64,000 nt of DNA from Gulosibacter hominis (lineage in GTDB: Bacteria > Actinomycetota > Actinomycetes > Actinomycetales > Microbacteriaceae). Where the stretch lies: positions 62,001 through 126,000 of the forward strand of contig NZ_CAJGWQ010000001.1 of the NCBI RefSeq assembly GCF_904842695.1, given 5' to 3'. Each line of letters opens with the position of its first letter. The first letter of the stretch is position 1. Below, piece after piece: positions 1-9,286 of the stretch. Under the pieces are notes generated by a model. That model did no database searches. It saw only the letters and a program-made list of their open reading frames with translations, and was not told the origin of the DNA. Made by a program: the position numbers and the translations under genes.

Positions 1-1
1 C

Positions 2-1003
2 GACTACGACCGGATGCTGCCGGAAGAACTCCAGTCGGCTGCCGAACTCGAGTTTGAATCATCCCTGCGGCCGCGCACCCTCGACGAATTTGTCGGGCAG
101 CAAAAAGTGCGCACGCAGCTCGATCTGCTGCTGCGTGCCGCGAAACTCGACGGCCGGGCGCCCGACCACATCCTGCTCGCCGGCCCGCCCGGGCTCGGAA
201 AGACCACACTGGCGATGATTGTTGCCGAAGAAACCGGCAACGCGCTGCGCCTGACCTCGGGGCCGGCCCTGCAGAATGCGGGAGACCTTGCGGCCGTGCT
301 GTCGAGCATGGTCGAAGGCGAAGTGCTGTTTATCGACGAGATTCACCGGATGGCTCGCACCGCCGAAGAGATGCTGTATCTCGCCATGGAAGATTTTCGT
401 ATCGACATCATGGTGGGTAAGGGCGCCGGTGCACAGTCGGTGCCGCTCGAGCTGCCGCGGTTTACGGTCGTCGGTGCAACCACGCGCGCCGGGCTGCTGC
501 CGGCGCCGCTACGTGACCGATTCGGTTTTACCGCGCATCTTGAGTTTTACGATGATGCTGAGCTCGAGCGGGTGCTGCACCGCACCGCGAATTTACTTGC
601 CGTGGATGCGGCCCCCGAGTCACTCGCGGAAATTGGCCGCCGCTCGCGCGGCACCCCGCGTATCGCAAACCGGCTTTTTCGGCGCGTCCGCGACTGGGCG
701 CTCGTGCACAACACCGACGTGGACGTGGCAGCGGCCCGCGCGGCGCTTGAGCTCTACGATGTGGATGCGCGGGGCCTTGATCGACTCGACCGAGAAGTGT
801 TGCGGGCGCTCATCCAGCGTTTCGGCGGTGGCCCGGTGGGGGTGCGCACCCTGGCCGTAACGGTGGGTGAAGAAGCCGATACGGTCGAATCGGTGGTCGA
901 GCCGTTCCTTGTGCGAACCGGTCTGATTGCGCGCACACAGCGGGGCAGAATTGCCACCCCCGCCGCCTATGAGCATCTCGGCGTCCAGATGCCTGACCTA
1001 TAA
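2..1003 (+). CDS. ruvB: Holliday junction branch migration ATPase RuvB (5' end may lie outside the window)
   Basis: RuvB is the hexameric AAA+ motor that drives branch migration with RuvA during recombinational repair. The reading frame is open to the left edge, so the true start may be upstream. An internal ATG at position 14 is possible but has no visible ribosome-binding site. Visible motifs are Walker [10 protein letters not shown], Walker B LFIDEIH, sensor-1 VGATTRAG and the arginine-finger region RDRFG. A C-terminal winged-helix DNA-binding domain runs from about [10 protein letters not shown]. The visible 330 or so residues match the family size. The following genes yajC-secD-secF are the usual actinobacterial neighbours. 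Confidence 0.96.
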   Translation, partial: DYDRMLPEELQSAAELEFESSLRPRTLDEFVGQQKVRTQLDLLLRAAKLDGRAPDHILLAGPPGLGKTTLAMIVAEETGNALRLTSGPALQNAGDLAAVLSSMVEGEVLFIDEIHRMARTAEEMLYLAMEDFRIDIMVGKGAGAQSVPLELPRFTVVGATTRAGLLPAPLRDRFGFTAHLEFYDDAELERVLHRTANLLAVDAAPESLAEIGRRSRGTPRIANRLFRRVRDWALVHNTDVDVAAARAALELYDVDARGLDRLDREVLRALIQRFGGGPVGVRTLAVTVGEEADTVESVVEPFLVRTGLIARTQRGRIATPAAYEHLGVQMPDL

Positions 1004-1079
1004 TCGGTTCGTTTGCCGTACTGAGCAATAGCACTGAGTAATAAAACCTGACCGACTCAGCCAGACCTGGGAGCCCATT

Positions 1080-1514
1080 TTGGACGACATTATGCTTTTT
1101 CTGCCCCTCATTCTCCTCGTGCTCATGATGGTGTTCATGTGGCGCTCGAACAAGAAGAACCAGGAACGGCAGCAGCAGCTGCGTGCCCAGCTGGCACCGG
1201 GTGTTGAGGTGATGACCCAGAGCGGTATCTACGGCACCGTGATTGAAATCGACCACGATCTCAACACCGCCATCATTGAGACCACGCCCGGCACCAACCT
1301 CAAGGTGCACTCGGCAACTATCGTCAACGTTGTCAGCCCCGATGTGGTCGTACCCGACGACGCCAGCTCGCTGACCGATGACACCGCGATTGCCGATGAT
1401 GCAGCGCCTCGCACCGACGCGACGGATGCACCGGCTCATCCGCTTGCCGACGAGGTTGATGCGTCGGACATTGATGGTGACGACGAAACCAATAACGAGC
1501 AGCCGAAGGCTTAG
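1080..1514 (+). CDS. yajC: Preprotein translocase subunit YajC
   Basis: This is a small single-span membrane protein that associates with SecDF at the SecYEG translocon. One hydrophobic helix at about residues 5-21 is followed by a charged RSNKKNQERQQQ segment and the conserved GxEVMTQSGIYGTV block. The acidic tail after about residue 90 is typical of actinobacterial YajC. The start is taken as TTG 1080 because GGGAG at 1069-1073 lies 6 bases upstream; ATG 1092 would lack a site. The 76-base gap after ruvB could hold a promoter. secD begins 6 bases after the stop. Confidence 0.93.
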   Translation: MDDIMLFLPLILLVLMMVFMWRSNKKNQERQQQLRAQLAPGVEVMTQSGIYGTVIEIDHDLNTAIIETTPGTNLKVHSATIVNVVSPDVVVPDDASSLTDDTAIADDAAPRTDATDAPAHPLADEVDASDIDGDDETNNEQPKA

Positions 1515-1520
1515 TGGCGC

Positions 1521-3287
1521 GTGGCTGGGAAAAATCGGACATCGGCCGCCACCCGAGCAGCACGTAATGCGCTCATCTGGCTGACCCTCATTGTGGTGGC
1601 GCTGACCACCCTGAACTGGGTGTCGGTGACCTGGCAGCAGGGCAGCTGGGCACCGAAACTCGCTCTCGACCTCGAGGGCGGCACGCAGGTTGTTCTGGAG
1701 GCCAAACTGGCTGAGGGTCAGGCAGCGCCATCAGCAGACCAGATGGCGCAGGCGGTGTCGATTATTCGCCAGCGAGTTGACGCCGCGGGCGTTTCCGAAG
1801 CTGAAATCACCACGCAGGGCGGTCGCAATGTGGTGGTGTCGGTTCCCGGTGAGATGACCGATGAAACCCGCCGTCGCATCGAGTCGAGCGCGAAGCTCGA
1901 GTTCCGTCCGGTGCTGCTATCGACCGAGGCCGCCAATGTGCAGGCGCTGAGCCCGGAAGACCTCGGCGTTGATCCCGACAACCCCGAACCCGAGCCCGAA
2001 CCAACCGACGCCAGCGATAAGTCGCAGATCACCAGTGAACGACTGATCGAATTTGCGGGCTTTGACTGTGCCGCCGAGCTGAACAAGTCGGCGCAGATTG
2101 CCGACCCGAATAAACCGCTGGTCACCTGCAACACCGACGGCACCGAAAAATATTTGCTCGGCCCCGTCGAAATCGAAGGCTCCTCGATTCGTGATGCGTC
2201 CAGCGGGATGGGAACGAACTCGCAGGGTGTTGCCACCGGTCAGTGGGTGGTCAATCTCGAGTTCGATGCCACCGGCACCAAACAGTTCCGTGAGGTAACC
2301 AGCCGGCTCAACGGTTATCTCACCCAGCCCGATCCCGAAACCGGACAGGTCGACGTCAACCGCGGTCGCTTTGCGGTGACAATGGATAACCGAGTGATCA
2401 CCGCGCCAACCTCTGAGGCCGTGATTACCGACGGTAAGTCGCAGATCAGCGGCTCGTTCACCGAAGCATCGGCAAAAGAACTGGCCGACCAGCTCAAGTT
2501 CGGCGCCTTGCCGTTCAGCTTTGAAACCAAGTCGAGCCAGACAATTTCAGCAACACTCGGTAGCTGGCAGCTGCAGGCGGGCCTGATTGCCGGCGCCATC
2601 GGGTTGACACTGGTGGTGGTCTATTCGCTCGTGCAGTACCGGGCCCTGGGCTTTGTCACGGTTGCCTCACTGGCGCTGTTGGCGGTTTTGACCTACCTCG
2701 TGGTGACGCTGCTGTCGAGTCAAGAGGGGTATCGGCTCTCGCTGGCCGGTGTGGCCGGTTTGATCGTCGCGATCGGCATCACTGCCGACTCGTTCATCGT
2801 TTATTTTGAGCGCATTAAGGATGAACTCCGCGAGGGGCGTACCCTCGCCGCCGCTGTGGAACACGGCTGGAGTCGCGCGATTCGCACGATCCTCGCTTCT
2901 GATGCGGTGAACTTCCTGGTTGCTGGCGTGCTGTTTGTCGTCGCTGTGGGCAATGTGCGCGGCTTCGCCATCACGCTCGGTATCACCACGCTCATCGACC
3001 TTTTGGTGGTGTCGCTGTTCACGCATCCGCTGATGCAATTGCTGGCATCCACGCGCTTTTTCGGTGGCGGTCATCCCATGTCGGGTCTCGACCCGCGGGC
3101 ACTGGGAGCCGTCTACCGCGGCCGCGGCGAATTCGCACCGCGCGACCGTAAGGACGCGAAGGCGCTGGCAAAACGTAATAAGGCGGCCAGTGGTGAGGCA
3201 CAGCGCCGACAGACCCTGGCTGAACGCCGGGCAGCGGAGGCGCAGGCCGCATCCGAAACCACAGCCGCGACGACGGGGGAGAAGTAG
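1521..3287 (+). CDS. secD: Protein translocase subunit SecD
   Basis: SecD works with SecF as a proton-driven motor that helps release secreted proteins on the outer face of the membrane. It has one N-terminal transmembrane helix (about residues 16-36), a large extracytoplasmic P1 region beginning with LDLEGGTQVVLEAK, and five more helices from about residue 350. These include the conserved GLIVAIGITADSFIV segment with its membrane aspartate. The 588 residues include an acidic/proline insert near residues 150-170 and a charged C-terminal tail. The start is GTG 1521. The stop overlaps the secF start by one base (TAGTG), implying coupled translation. Confidence 0.95.
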   Translation: MAGKNRTSAATRAARNALIWLTLIVVALTTLNWVSVTWQQGSWAPKLALDLEGGTQVVLEAKLAEGQAAPSADQMAQAVSIIRQRVDAAGVSEAEITTQGGRNVVVSVPGEMTDETRRRIESSAKLEFRPVLLSTEAANVQALSPEDLGVDPDNPEPEPEPTDASDKSQITSERLIEFAGFDCAAELNKSAQIADPNKPLVTCNTDGTEKYLLGPVEIEGSSIRDASSGMGTNSQGVATGQWVVNLEFDATGTKQFREVTSRLNGYLTQPDPETGQVDVNRGRFAVTMDNRVITAPTSEAVITDGKSQISGSFTEASAKELADQLKFGALPFSFETKSSQTISATLGSWQLQAGLIAGAIGLTLVVVYSLVQYRALGFVTVASLALLAVLTYLVVTLLSSQEGYRLSLAGVAGLIVAIGITADSFIVYFERIKDELREGRTLAAAVEHGWSRAIRTILASDAVNFLVAGVLFVVAVGNVRGFAITLGITTLIDLLVVSLFTHPLMQLLASTRFFGGGHPMSGLDPRALGAVYRGRGEFAPRDRKDAKALAKRNKAASGEAQRRQTLAERRAAEAQAASETTAATTGEK

Positions 3288-4264
3288 TGAGCTTCCAGCA
3301 ATTCGGTAACGACCTCTACACCGGAGCGCGGTCGATCAACTTCATCGGCAAGCGCCGCATCGCGTTTAGCATTGCCGCAATCATGATCGTGCTCTCGGTG
3401 CTGGTGCCCCTGGTGCGCGGCGGATTCAACCTCGGTATCGAGTTCACCGGCGGCTCGGAATTTCAGGTCACTAATCCCGCATCCACCGATCAGACACTGG
3501 CCACCGACGTGGTTGCCAAAGTGACTGAGACCCCGGCCCGGGTGCAGGAGCTTGGCGATGGTTCGATTCGCGTGCAAACCGATCAACTCTCGTCCGAAGC
3601 CAACTCGAAGGTGCGTGCCGAACTGGCGGCGGCCTACCAGGTCGAAACCAACGATGTCGCGGTGTCAACGATCGGCCCCTCGTGGGGTGCCGATATCACA
3701 CGTCAGATGCTCATCGGTGTGGCCATCTTTTTGGTGATCGCTTCGGCATTCATGGCGTTTTACTTCCGCACCTGGAAGATGTCGCTGGCGGCAATACTCG
3801 CCCTCATGCACGACCTCGTTGTGACCGCCGGAATTTACACCCTCACCGGCGTAGAGATCACCCCGGCGGCAGTGATCGGATTCCTGACGATTCTCGGCTA
3901 CTCGCTGTATGACACGGTGGTGGTGTTCGACAAAATCCGCGAAAACACCTCGCCACTGGATGGCACGAGTGGTCGCACATTCGTTGACTCAGTGAACCTC
4001 GCGATCAACCAAACCCTGGTGCGTTCAATTAACACCTCGGTGGTGGCGCTGCTGCCCGTGGCGGGCATCCTGTTTATCGGGTCGTTCCTGATGGGGGCAG
4101 GTACCCTGCGCGATATTTCACTGGCGCTGTTCATCGGCATGATCGTGGGTGCGCTCTCAACGATTTTTTTGGCCGGTCCGCTGTATGCCCGGTTGCGGAT
4201 GGGAGAGGCCAAGGTGCGCGAGCACGACAAAGCGGTTGAGTCGGCTGTGGCGAGCGTAGAATAG
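3287..4264 (+). CDS. secF: Protein translocase subunit SecF
   Basis: SecF is the partner of SecD in the SecDF export complex. The 325-residue protein has an N-terminal helix, the periplasmic-side motif NLGIEFTGGSEF, and C-terminal helices carrying ILGYSLYDTVVVFDKIREN, a SecF hallmark. The GTG start sits in the secD stop (TAGTG overlap), so expression is likely coupled to secD. The next gene, rel, starts 67 bases downstream with its own ribosome-binding site. The arrangement yajC-secD-secF-rel is common in Microbacteriaceae; the apt gene present here in many other actinobacteria is absent. Confidence 0.95.
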   Translation: MSFQQFGNDLYTGARSINFIGKRRIAFSIAAIMIVLSVLVPLVRGGFNLGIEFTGGSEFQVTNPASTDQTLATDVVAKVTETPARVQELGDGSIRVQTDQLSSEANSKVRAELAAAYQVETNDVAVSTIGPSWGADITRQMLIGVAIFLVIASAFMAFYFRTWKMSLAAILALMHDLVVTAGIYTLTGVEITPAAVIGFLTILGYSLYDTVVVFDKIRENTSPLDGTSGRTFVDSVNLAINQTLVRSINTSVVALLPVAGILFIGSFLMGAGTLRDISLALFIGMIVGALSTIFLAGPLYARLRMGEAKVREHDKAVESAVASVE

Positions 4265-4331
4265 TCCGCTACGCGAGCGGTCACCGTACTCGGAGTTGCG
4301 GTCCACAGCTCGCCCAGTTAAAGGAGGGCAC

Positions 4332-6563
4332 GTGTCGGACGCGGGAGCGAATTCACGGCGTGGCCTGGTAGCGCGCATATTCAGCAAACCGGTCGCCTAT
4401 CAGGAGATTGAACCGCTGGTGCGCACGCTCCGGCGGCAAGACCCGAAAGCGGATATTCCGCTGGTGTACCGTGCCTATCAGGTGGCCCGGCGTCAGCACG
4501 AGGGCCAGTTTCGACACTCGGGCGAACCTTACATCACCCACCCGGTTGCCGTGGCCAATATTCTTGCTGAGCTTGGCGTGGGTGCGGTGACGGTGGCTGC
4601 CGCCCTGCTGCACGACACGGTAGAAGACACCGATTATTCGCTCGATCAGCTCACCGACGATTTTGGTGAAGAGATCGCCATGCTGGTCGATGGTGTCACC
4701 AAACTCGACAAGGTGACCTACGGCGATTCAGCCCAGGCCGAGACCGTGCGCAAAATGGTTATTGCAATGTCGAAAGACATTCGTGTGCTGGTGATCAAGC
4801 TCGCCGACCGGCTGCACAATGCGCGCACCTGGCGATACATGCCGCCTGAAAAAGCGAAGAAAAAAGCCACCGAAACGCTCGAAATCTATGCCCCGCTGGC
4901 GCACCGCATGGGTATTCAGACCATGAAAAATGAGCTGGAAGATCTTTCGTTTGCGGTGCTGCATCCAAAGATTTATCAGGAAATCAGCCGGCTGGTGGAA
5001 GACCGACAGCCACGGCGCGAAAAATACCTGTCAAAGGTGATGGCGCAGGTGCGCGCCGATCTGCGCGAGAACCGCATCCGCGGGGATATTGTGGGGCGCC
5101 CGAAAGAGCTGTATTCGATCTACCAAAAAATGGTGCGACGCGGACATGATTTCGATGAGATCTACGACCTTGTCGCGCTGCGCATCATCGTTGATACTGT
5201 GCGCGATTGCTATGCCGCGCTGGGTGCAATTCACGCGCGCTGGACGCCGATGCCGGGCCGGTTTAAGGACTATATCGCGACACCGAAGTTCAACCTCTAC
5301 CAATCGCTGCACACTACGGTGATCGGCCCGGATGGTAAGCCGGTAGAAATTCAAATCCGCACCCAAGAAATGCATCTTCGGGCCGAATACGGTGTGGCCG
5401 CGCACTGGATGTATAAGCAGCAGGTGACCGGCGGTAAAAACGTTGCGCGCGAAACCAGTGATCTTGCCTGGCTGAAACGCATTAATGATTGGCAGCAAGA
5501 AACCAGCGACTCAGAGGAGTTTCTCGACTCGCTGCGCTTCGAGATTGGCAGTAACGACGTCTACGTGTTTACGCCGCAGGGCAAGGTCATCGGGCTGCCA
5601 CAAAAGGCCACGCCGGTGGATTTTGCCTATGCGATCCACACTGATGTCGGCCATCGCACGATGGGGGCCAAGGTAAATTCCCGTCTGGTGCCCCTTGACA
5701 CCAGGCTCGTCAATGGTGACACCGTCGAGATTTTCACCTCGAAAAACCCAGACGCGGGCCCGAAACAAGACTGGCTGAAATTTGTGGCCTCTCCGCGGGC
5801 ACGAAATAAAATTCGGCAGTGGTTTTCGAAGGAGCGTCGCGACGAAGCTATCGAGCAGGGGCGCGAACAGCTGGCAAAGGCGATGCGCCGCGCTGGTATT
5901 CCAATGTCGCAGGATATGGTGCAGGAAGCAATTGCCACGGTTGCCTCGCGATTGACCTACCAGGATGTATCGGGGCTCTACGCTGCGATCGGTGACAATC
6001 ATGTTTCGAGTCACAACGTTATTGAGAAACTGCAGGCCGAACTCAATACCGAATCGGATACTGCGACGTCGATCTCGGAGATCGTTCCCGAGACCGGTGT
6101 GCGGCCACGGATCACCAGCGAATCGGGCGTCTTGGTGCGTGGCGCACCAGATATTCTCGTGAAAGTCGCGAAATGTTGCACGCCGGTGCCGGGGGATGAA
6201 ATTGTCGGTTTTGTGACCCGTGGCCAGGGTGTTTCGGTGCATCGTTCCGATTGCAATAATGTGGCGACGCTCGAAGAATCACGCAAAATAGATGTTGAGT
6301 GGGCACCCAATTCGGATGCGCTCTTCCTCGTGAATATTCAGGTGGAAGCGCTCGACCGCGCGGGGTTGTTGAACGACATCACCCAGGTGCTTTCTGAGCA
6401 CCACGTGAATATTCTTTCGGCGTCGCTGCACACGACAAAGTCGCGGGTGGCGGTATCGAAATTCACTTTTCAGATGGGCGACACCACGCATCTCGATCGT
6501 CTGTTGGCGGCGGTGCGGCGCATCGAGGGTATCTACGACGTCTACCGAGTGCGCAACAACTAG
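4332..6563 (+). CDS. rel: Bifunctional (p)ppGpp synthetase/hydrolase Rel
   Basis: Rel makes and degrades the stringent-response alarmone (p)ppGpp. An intact HD hydrolase domain shows HDTVEDT with the metal-binding His-Asp at residues 94-95. A synthetase domain follows with the RFKD motif, which fits the RXKD signature reported for bifunctional enzymes rather than the EXDD of synthetase-only RelA. Next come a TGS domain starting near NDVYVFTPQGK, a CCTPVPGD region and a C-terminal ACT domain. The start is GTG 4332, with AAGGAGG at 4321-4327; the frame extends upstream to 4296 without a site. The 743-residue length is normal. The stop shares CTAG with the opposing gene. Confidence 0.95.
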   Translation: MSDAGANSRRGLVARIFSKPVAYQEIEPLVRTLRRQDPKADIPLVYRAYQVARRQHEGQFRHSGEPYITHPVAVANILAELGVGAVTVAAALLHDTVEDTDYSLDQLTDDFGEEIAMLVDGVTKLDKVTYGDSAQAETVRKMVIAMSKDIRVLVIKLADRLHNARTWRYMPPEKAKKKATETLEIYAPLAHRMGIQTMKNELEDLSFAVLHPKIYQEISRLVEDRQPRREKYLSKVMAQVRADLRENRIRGDIVGRPKELYSIYQKMVRRGHDFDEIYDLVALRIIVDTVRDCYAALGAIHARWTPMPGRFKDYIATPKFNLYQSLHTTVIGPDGKPVEIQIRTQEMHLRAEYGVAAHWMYKQQVTGGKNVARETSDLAWLKRINDWQQETSDSEEFLDSLRFEIGSNDVYVFTPQGKVIGLPQKATPVDFAYAIHTDVGHRTMGAKVNSRLVPLDTRLVNGDTVEIFTSKNPDAGPKQDWLKFVASPRARNKIRQWFSKERRDEAIEQGREQLAKAMRRAGIPMSQDMVQEAIATVASRLTYQDVSGLYAAIGDNHVSSHNVIEKLQAELNTESDTATSISEIVPETGVRPRITSESGVLVRGAPDILVKVAKCCTPVPGDEIVGFVTRGQGVSVHRSDCNNVATLEESRKIDVEWAPNSDALFLVNIQVEALDRAGLLNDITQVLSEHHVNILSASLHTTKSRVAVSKFTFQMGDTTHLDRLLAAVRRIEGIYDVYRVRNN

Positions 6564-6967
6564 TTTCGATCGGTGAGTTGCGGAGCATTCGGCATCCACA
6601 GCTCGACCCCACCGACCTGCAGCCGATCTTTAACGGGGATTCGTCGGTTGAGCCAGCGGACCCGCTCTACCGGCGGCAGCCTGCGGGTGCTGTTGCGGGC
6701 AATCACAATTTGTTCGGGCGGCGTGCCACCGCGGATGATCCATCGAGCGGTCGCCTCAATGAATACGCGCCCCGGCCGCCACAGCGGCAGCAGGCTGGCG
6801 GCTCGATCGACGGCGGTGGGGACCGTACCGATCGGTAAATAAAATTCGTATCCGGCGATTCCGTGACGTTGGATATCGCCGTCACGCCGCATACTTTCTA
6901 GCTCGATAGTCGAAAACCCGCGCAGCGAGGGATGCACGTGTGGGCCGGCAACGGAATGATCGATCAT
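6560..6967 (-). CDS. Small conserved-looking protein of unknown function
   Basis: I do not recognise this 135-residue protein. It has mixed alpha/beta-like composition, no membrane segment and an Arg-rich C-terminal half (RNSTRRLPPVERVRW, RRIPVKDR). The pattern TARWIIRGG...PP...VGGVELWMP loosely recalls a domain of AbiEi-type antitoxin-like proteins, but this is a guess. Support for a real gene: AGGA lies 7 bases before the ATG, the frame stays open while the opposite frames break, and its stop interlocks with the rel stop. Against: a strong terminator of the upstream gene ends only about 17 bases before its start, leaving little room for a promoter. Confidence 0.55.
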   Translation of the reverse strand: MIDHSVAGPHVHPSLRGFSTIELESMRRDGDIQRHGIAGYEFYLPIGTVPTAVDRAASLLPLWRPGRVFIEATARWIIRGGTPPEQIVIARNSTRRLPPVERVRWLNRRIPVKDRLQVGGVELWMPNAPQLTDRN

Positions 6968-6983
6968 GGGATGATCCTGATCG

Positions 6984-7026
6984 AAAAACGATTCACCCGC
7001 CCGGGTTTTCCACAGGCGGGTGAGTC
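6984..7026 (-). terminator. Intrinsic terminator after the DUF349 gene
   Basis: Positions 6990-7001 and 7015-7026 form a 12-pair GC-rich stem (one G-T pair) with a 13-base loop. Read on the minus strand the stem is followed by G and five T (6988-6984). It begins about 16 bases after the DUF349 stop, so it fits a Rho-independent terminator for that minus-strand gene. On the plus strand no T run follows, so it should not work for rel. Confidence 0.8.
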
Positions 7027-7041
7027 GTTAGGGGCTACAAA

Positions 7042-8271
7042 CTAGCCGATTGCGCGCAGCCACTGGCGACGCGCCTCGAGGGCTTCTTCAGCTTCTTTGA
7101 TCTTGCGGTTATTGCCGCTCGCCTTGGCCGCTTCAAGCTCTTGTTCGAGCTTGGCGATTGCGTCCTGCAGCTGTGAGGTCATACCCGATTGGCGGGCCTC
7201 TTTTTCGGGGTCGGTGCGGTCCCAGTGGTCGTCATCGAGCTTGCGCACGTGCTGTTCCACCTTGCGCAGTCGCTCCTCGATCTCTTTGAAACGGTCACGC
7301 GGCACGCGACCAATTTCATCCCACTTGGTCTGTACGGCGGTGAGCCGCTTGCGGGCCTCGTGGCGGTCGGTGAGCTCGAGAATCGGCTCGGCTTCACTGA
7401 GCAGCGCGAGCTTGGATTCGAGGTTGGCGGAGAATTCGGCGTTGTCGCGCGCCTCAATTTCGTGTTTGGCGGCAAAGAGCACATCACCGGCGGCCTTGAA
7501 CTCGGCCCACAGCGCGTCATCGTGCTTACGGCCGGCACGGCCAACCGACTTCCACTGGTCAAGCAGGCGACGGTATTCGGGGATGCCGTCGGCGCCCTTG
7601 GGTGCGAGGGCTTCGGCTTCGGCGATGATGCGGCGCTTCGCGTCACGAGCCTGCTTGTGCTGCGCGTCGAGGGTGGCAAAAAACTTGCGACGCTCCGAGT
7701 CGAGGTGAGTGCGGGCGGCTCGGAATCGTTTCCAAAGCGCGTTGGCCTCACCCTTGGGGATGCGCGGACCCTCCTTTTGGTGCTGCTGCCACCGGGCAAA
7801 CAGCTCATCAACCTGCGCCGAGGTGCGCTTCCACTGGATGCTCGCCGGAGGCTGGGCGGCGAGCTGTTCGATTTCAGCGACGATCGATTCGCGGTGGGCG
7901 ATAGCCTCGGCAAGTTCTTGCTGCTGCTGTTCGTGCTGCTGTTCGGTGAGCTTGTCGAGGTCGGCGCTGATCTCGTTCAAGCGGGTGCGCAGGCTCTCGA
8001 GGTCGCCAACGGCATTGGGGGCGACCAGCTGTTCCTGCAGGGCTTTTGCACCCTTGGCGATGTCACCTGGGTTGGCTCCGGATCGCACTCGCTGCTCAAG
8101 CAATTGCAGTTGCCCGGCCAGATCATCGTATTTCCGGGTGAAGTAGGCGAGTGCTTCTTCCGGGGTCCCGTCGGGGTACTGGCCTACCTGGCGTTCTTCG
8201 CCACCATCGGTGACATAGACGGTGCCGTCGGCTTCAACGCGGCCGAAAGGGTGCTGGGGGAGTTCGGACAT
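7042..8271 (-). CDS. DUF349 domain-containing coiled-coil protein
   Basis: A cytoplasmic 409-residue protein built mostly of charged helices, with several DUF349-type repeats recognisable as W..F..ARTHLDSERRKFFATLDAQ-like and W..LGRAGRKHDDALWAEFKAA-like blocks. The family is widespread in actinobacteria and its function is not established. The N-terminal region is short and non-helical (FGRVEADGTVYV). The C-terminus is a Glu/Lys/Ala-rich coiled coil. The frame is open 38 codons further upstream, but MSELPQHPFGRV at 8271 is the family-like start. It follows the cyclophilin gene on the same strand and ends in a clear terminator. Confidence 0.88.
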   Translation of the reverse strand: MSELPQHPFGRVEADGTVYVTDGGEERQVGQYPDGTPEEALAYFTRKYDDLAGQLQLLEQRVRSGANPGDIAKGAKALQEQLVAPNAVGDLESLRTRLNEISADLDKLTEQQHEQQQQELAEAIAHRESIVAEIEQLAAQPPASIQWKRTSAQVDELFARWQQHQKEGPRIPKGEANALWKRFRAARTHLDSERRKFFATLDAQHKQARDAKRRIIAEAEALAPKGADGIPEYRRLLDQWKSVGRAGRKHDDALWAEFKAAGDVLFAAKHEIEARDNAEFSANLESKLALLSEAEPILELTDRHEARKRLTAVQTKWDEIGRVPRDRFKEIEERLRKVEQHVRKLDDDHWDRTDPEKEARQSGMTSQLQDAIAKLEQELEAAKASGNNRKIKEAEEALEARRQWLRAIG

Positions 8272-8314
8272 GACGTATTCCTCAGTTGCTCGTCGAGCTG
8301 ACGCTCGTCGGTGG

Positions 8315-8334
8315 CGTGCGAAACACTTCGCACG
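8315..8334. other. Short perfect inverted repeat between the cyclophilin and DUF349 genes
   Basis: CGTGCGAA and TTCGCACG form an 8-pair hairpin around the four-base loop ACAC. It lies 44 bases upstream of the DUF349 start and about 105 bases after the cyclophilin stop. There is no T run on either side, so it is not a standard intrinsic terminator. It could be an operator or a leader hairpin. The rest of this 167-base gap shows nothing I can name. Confidence 0.35.
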
Positions 8335-8438
8335 GGCGTATCCACCGCATGTTAGATGATTTCGGCGAACGGTTACTGCGGGCAATCTCGAATCGTTGTT
8401 GACGTTTGATACGGCGCGGCCCGCAACCAGTGTTGGGG

Positions 8439-9167
8439 CTACTGCAATTCGATACCGGTGATGGTCACCGGCTGGGCCGGGGGACCGTCGGTTGGGGAGG
8501 CGATTCCCTGCTCGACGCCGCTGTCAACGATCTTGGTCTGCAGCTGATCCATACCGCCGGTCACTCGGCCAAACACCGTGTAACCGGGGGCAGGCAGGGG
8601 AGAGTCTTCGTAGACGATAAAAAACTGGCTGCCCATTGAGTCGGGTGCCTGGGCACGGGCCATCGCAATTGTGCCGGTGCGGTAGACGCCATCCTCGGGC
8701 ACATTTTCGAGGGGGCCGAACTGGTAGCCGGGGCCGCCGCTTCCGGTGCCGGTGGGGTCACCACACTGCAGCACGTAAATGCCCTCCGTGGTGAGCCGGT
8801 GACAGGGGGTGTTGTCGTAAAAGTGTGACTGGCTGAGGGCAATGAAATTAGCAGCCGCCTGGGGCGCAGTGTCACCGGTGATCTCGATCTCGAGGGTGAC
8901 ATCGTGGTTGAGGGTCAGCGTGCCAGTCCAGGTGCGGTTTTCGGCGAGCGCGGGGTCGGGGGCGGCGACGATGGCGGGGTCGGTGGGCTTCAACGCGGTA
9001 AACAGCCATTGCGCGGCAACGGCGAGCACAACGGCTGCGATGAGCAGCCCGAGTCCGATACGTCCATCGCGGCGCTTGCGGTCGAGCTGGATATCATCGA
9101 CCACCTGGCGGGCTTCCTGCTCGCGCTGGTGCCGACCCGTTGCGCGCTGCTTGGCTGATTCGCTCAC
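8439..9167 (-). CDS. Membrane-anchored cyclophilin-type peptidyl-prolyl isomerase
   Basis: Catalyses cis-trans isomerisation of prolyl bonds, probably on the outer face of the membrane. A charged cytoplasmic N-terminus of about 35 residues is followed by one transmembrane helix (about residues 36-58) and a cyclophilin domain from about residue 80 to the end. Domain motifs are [30 protein letters not shown] and GSQFFIVY. The start is GTG 9167, with GGAGG four bases before it; the ATG alternatives are internal. On the minus strand a TAGACT hexamer at 9222-9217 could be the -10 element, with a leader of roughly 40-50 bases. Confidence 0.9.
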   Translation of the reverse strand: MSESAKQRATGRHQREQEARQVVDDIQLDRKRRDGRIGLGLLIAAVVLAVAAQWLFTALKPTDPAIVAAPDPALAENRTWTGTLTLNHDVTLEIEITGDTAPQAAANFIALSQSHFYDNTPCHRLTTEGIYVLQCGDPTGTGSGGPGYQFGPLENVPEDGVYRTGTIAMARAQAPDSMGSQFFIVYEDSPLPAPGYTVFGRVTGGMDQLQTKIVDSGVEQGIASPTDGPPAQPVTITGIELQ

Positions 9168-9286
9168 TTTTCCTCCGCATCCTGTGCGCTCAAAAGCACA
9201 CGGTAATCCGCCGGCGAGTCTACATTTGCCGAGCTAAAAGGGGCCATAACCGACCGGTTGTGTTGCGGGGCCTACCATGGCAGGTG

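Noticed and set aside
7189-8301. Plus-strand open frame of 370 codons
   Set aside because: Shadow of the DUF349 gene. It has no start signal, and its Leu/Gly/Phe-rich translation is typical of antisense GC-rich frames.
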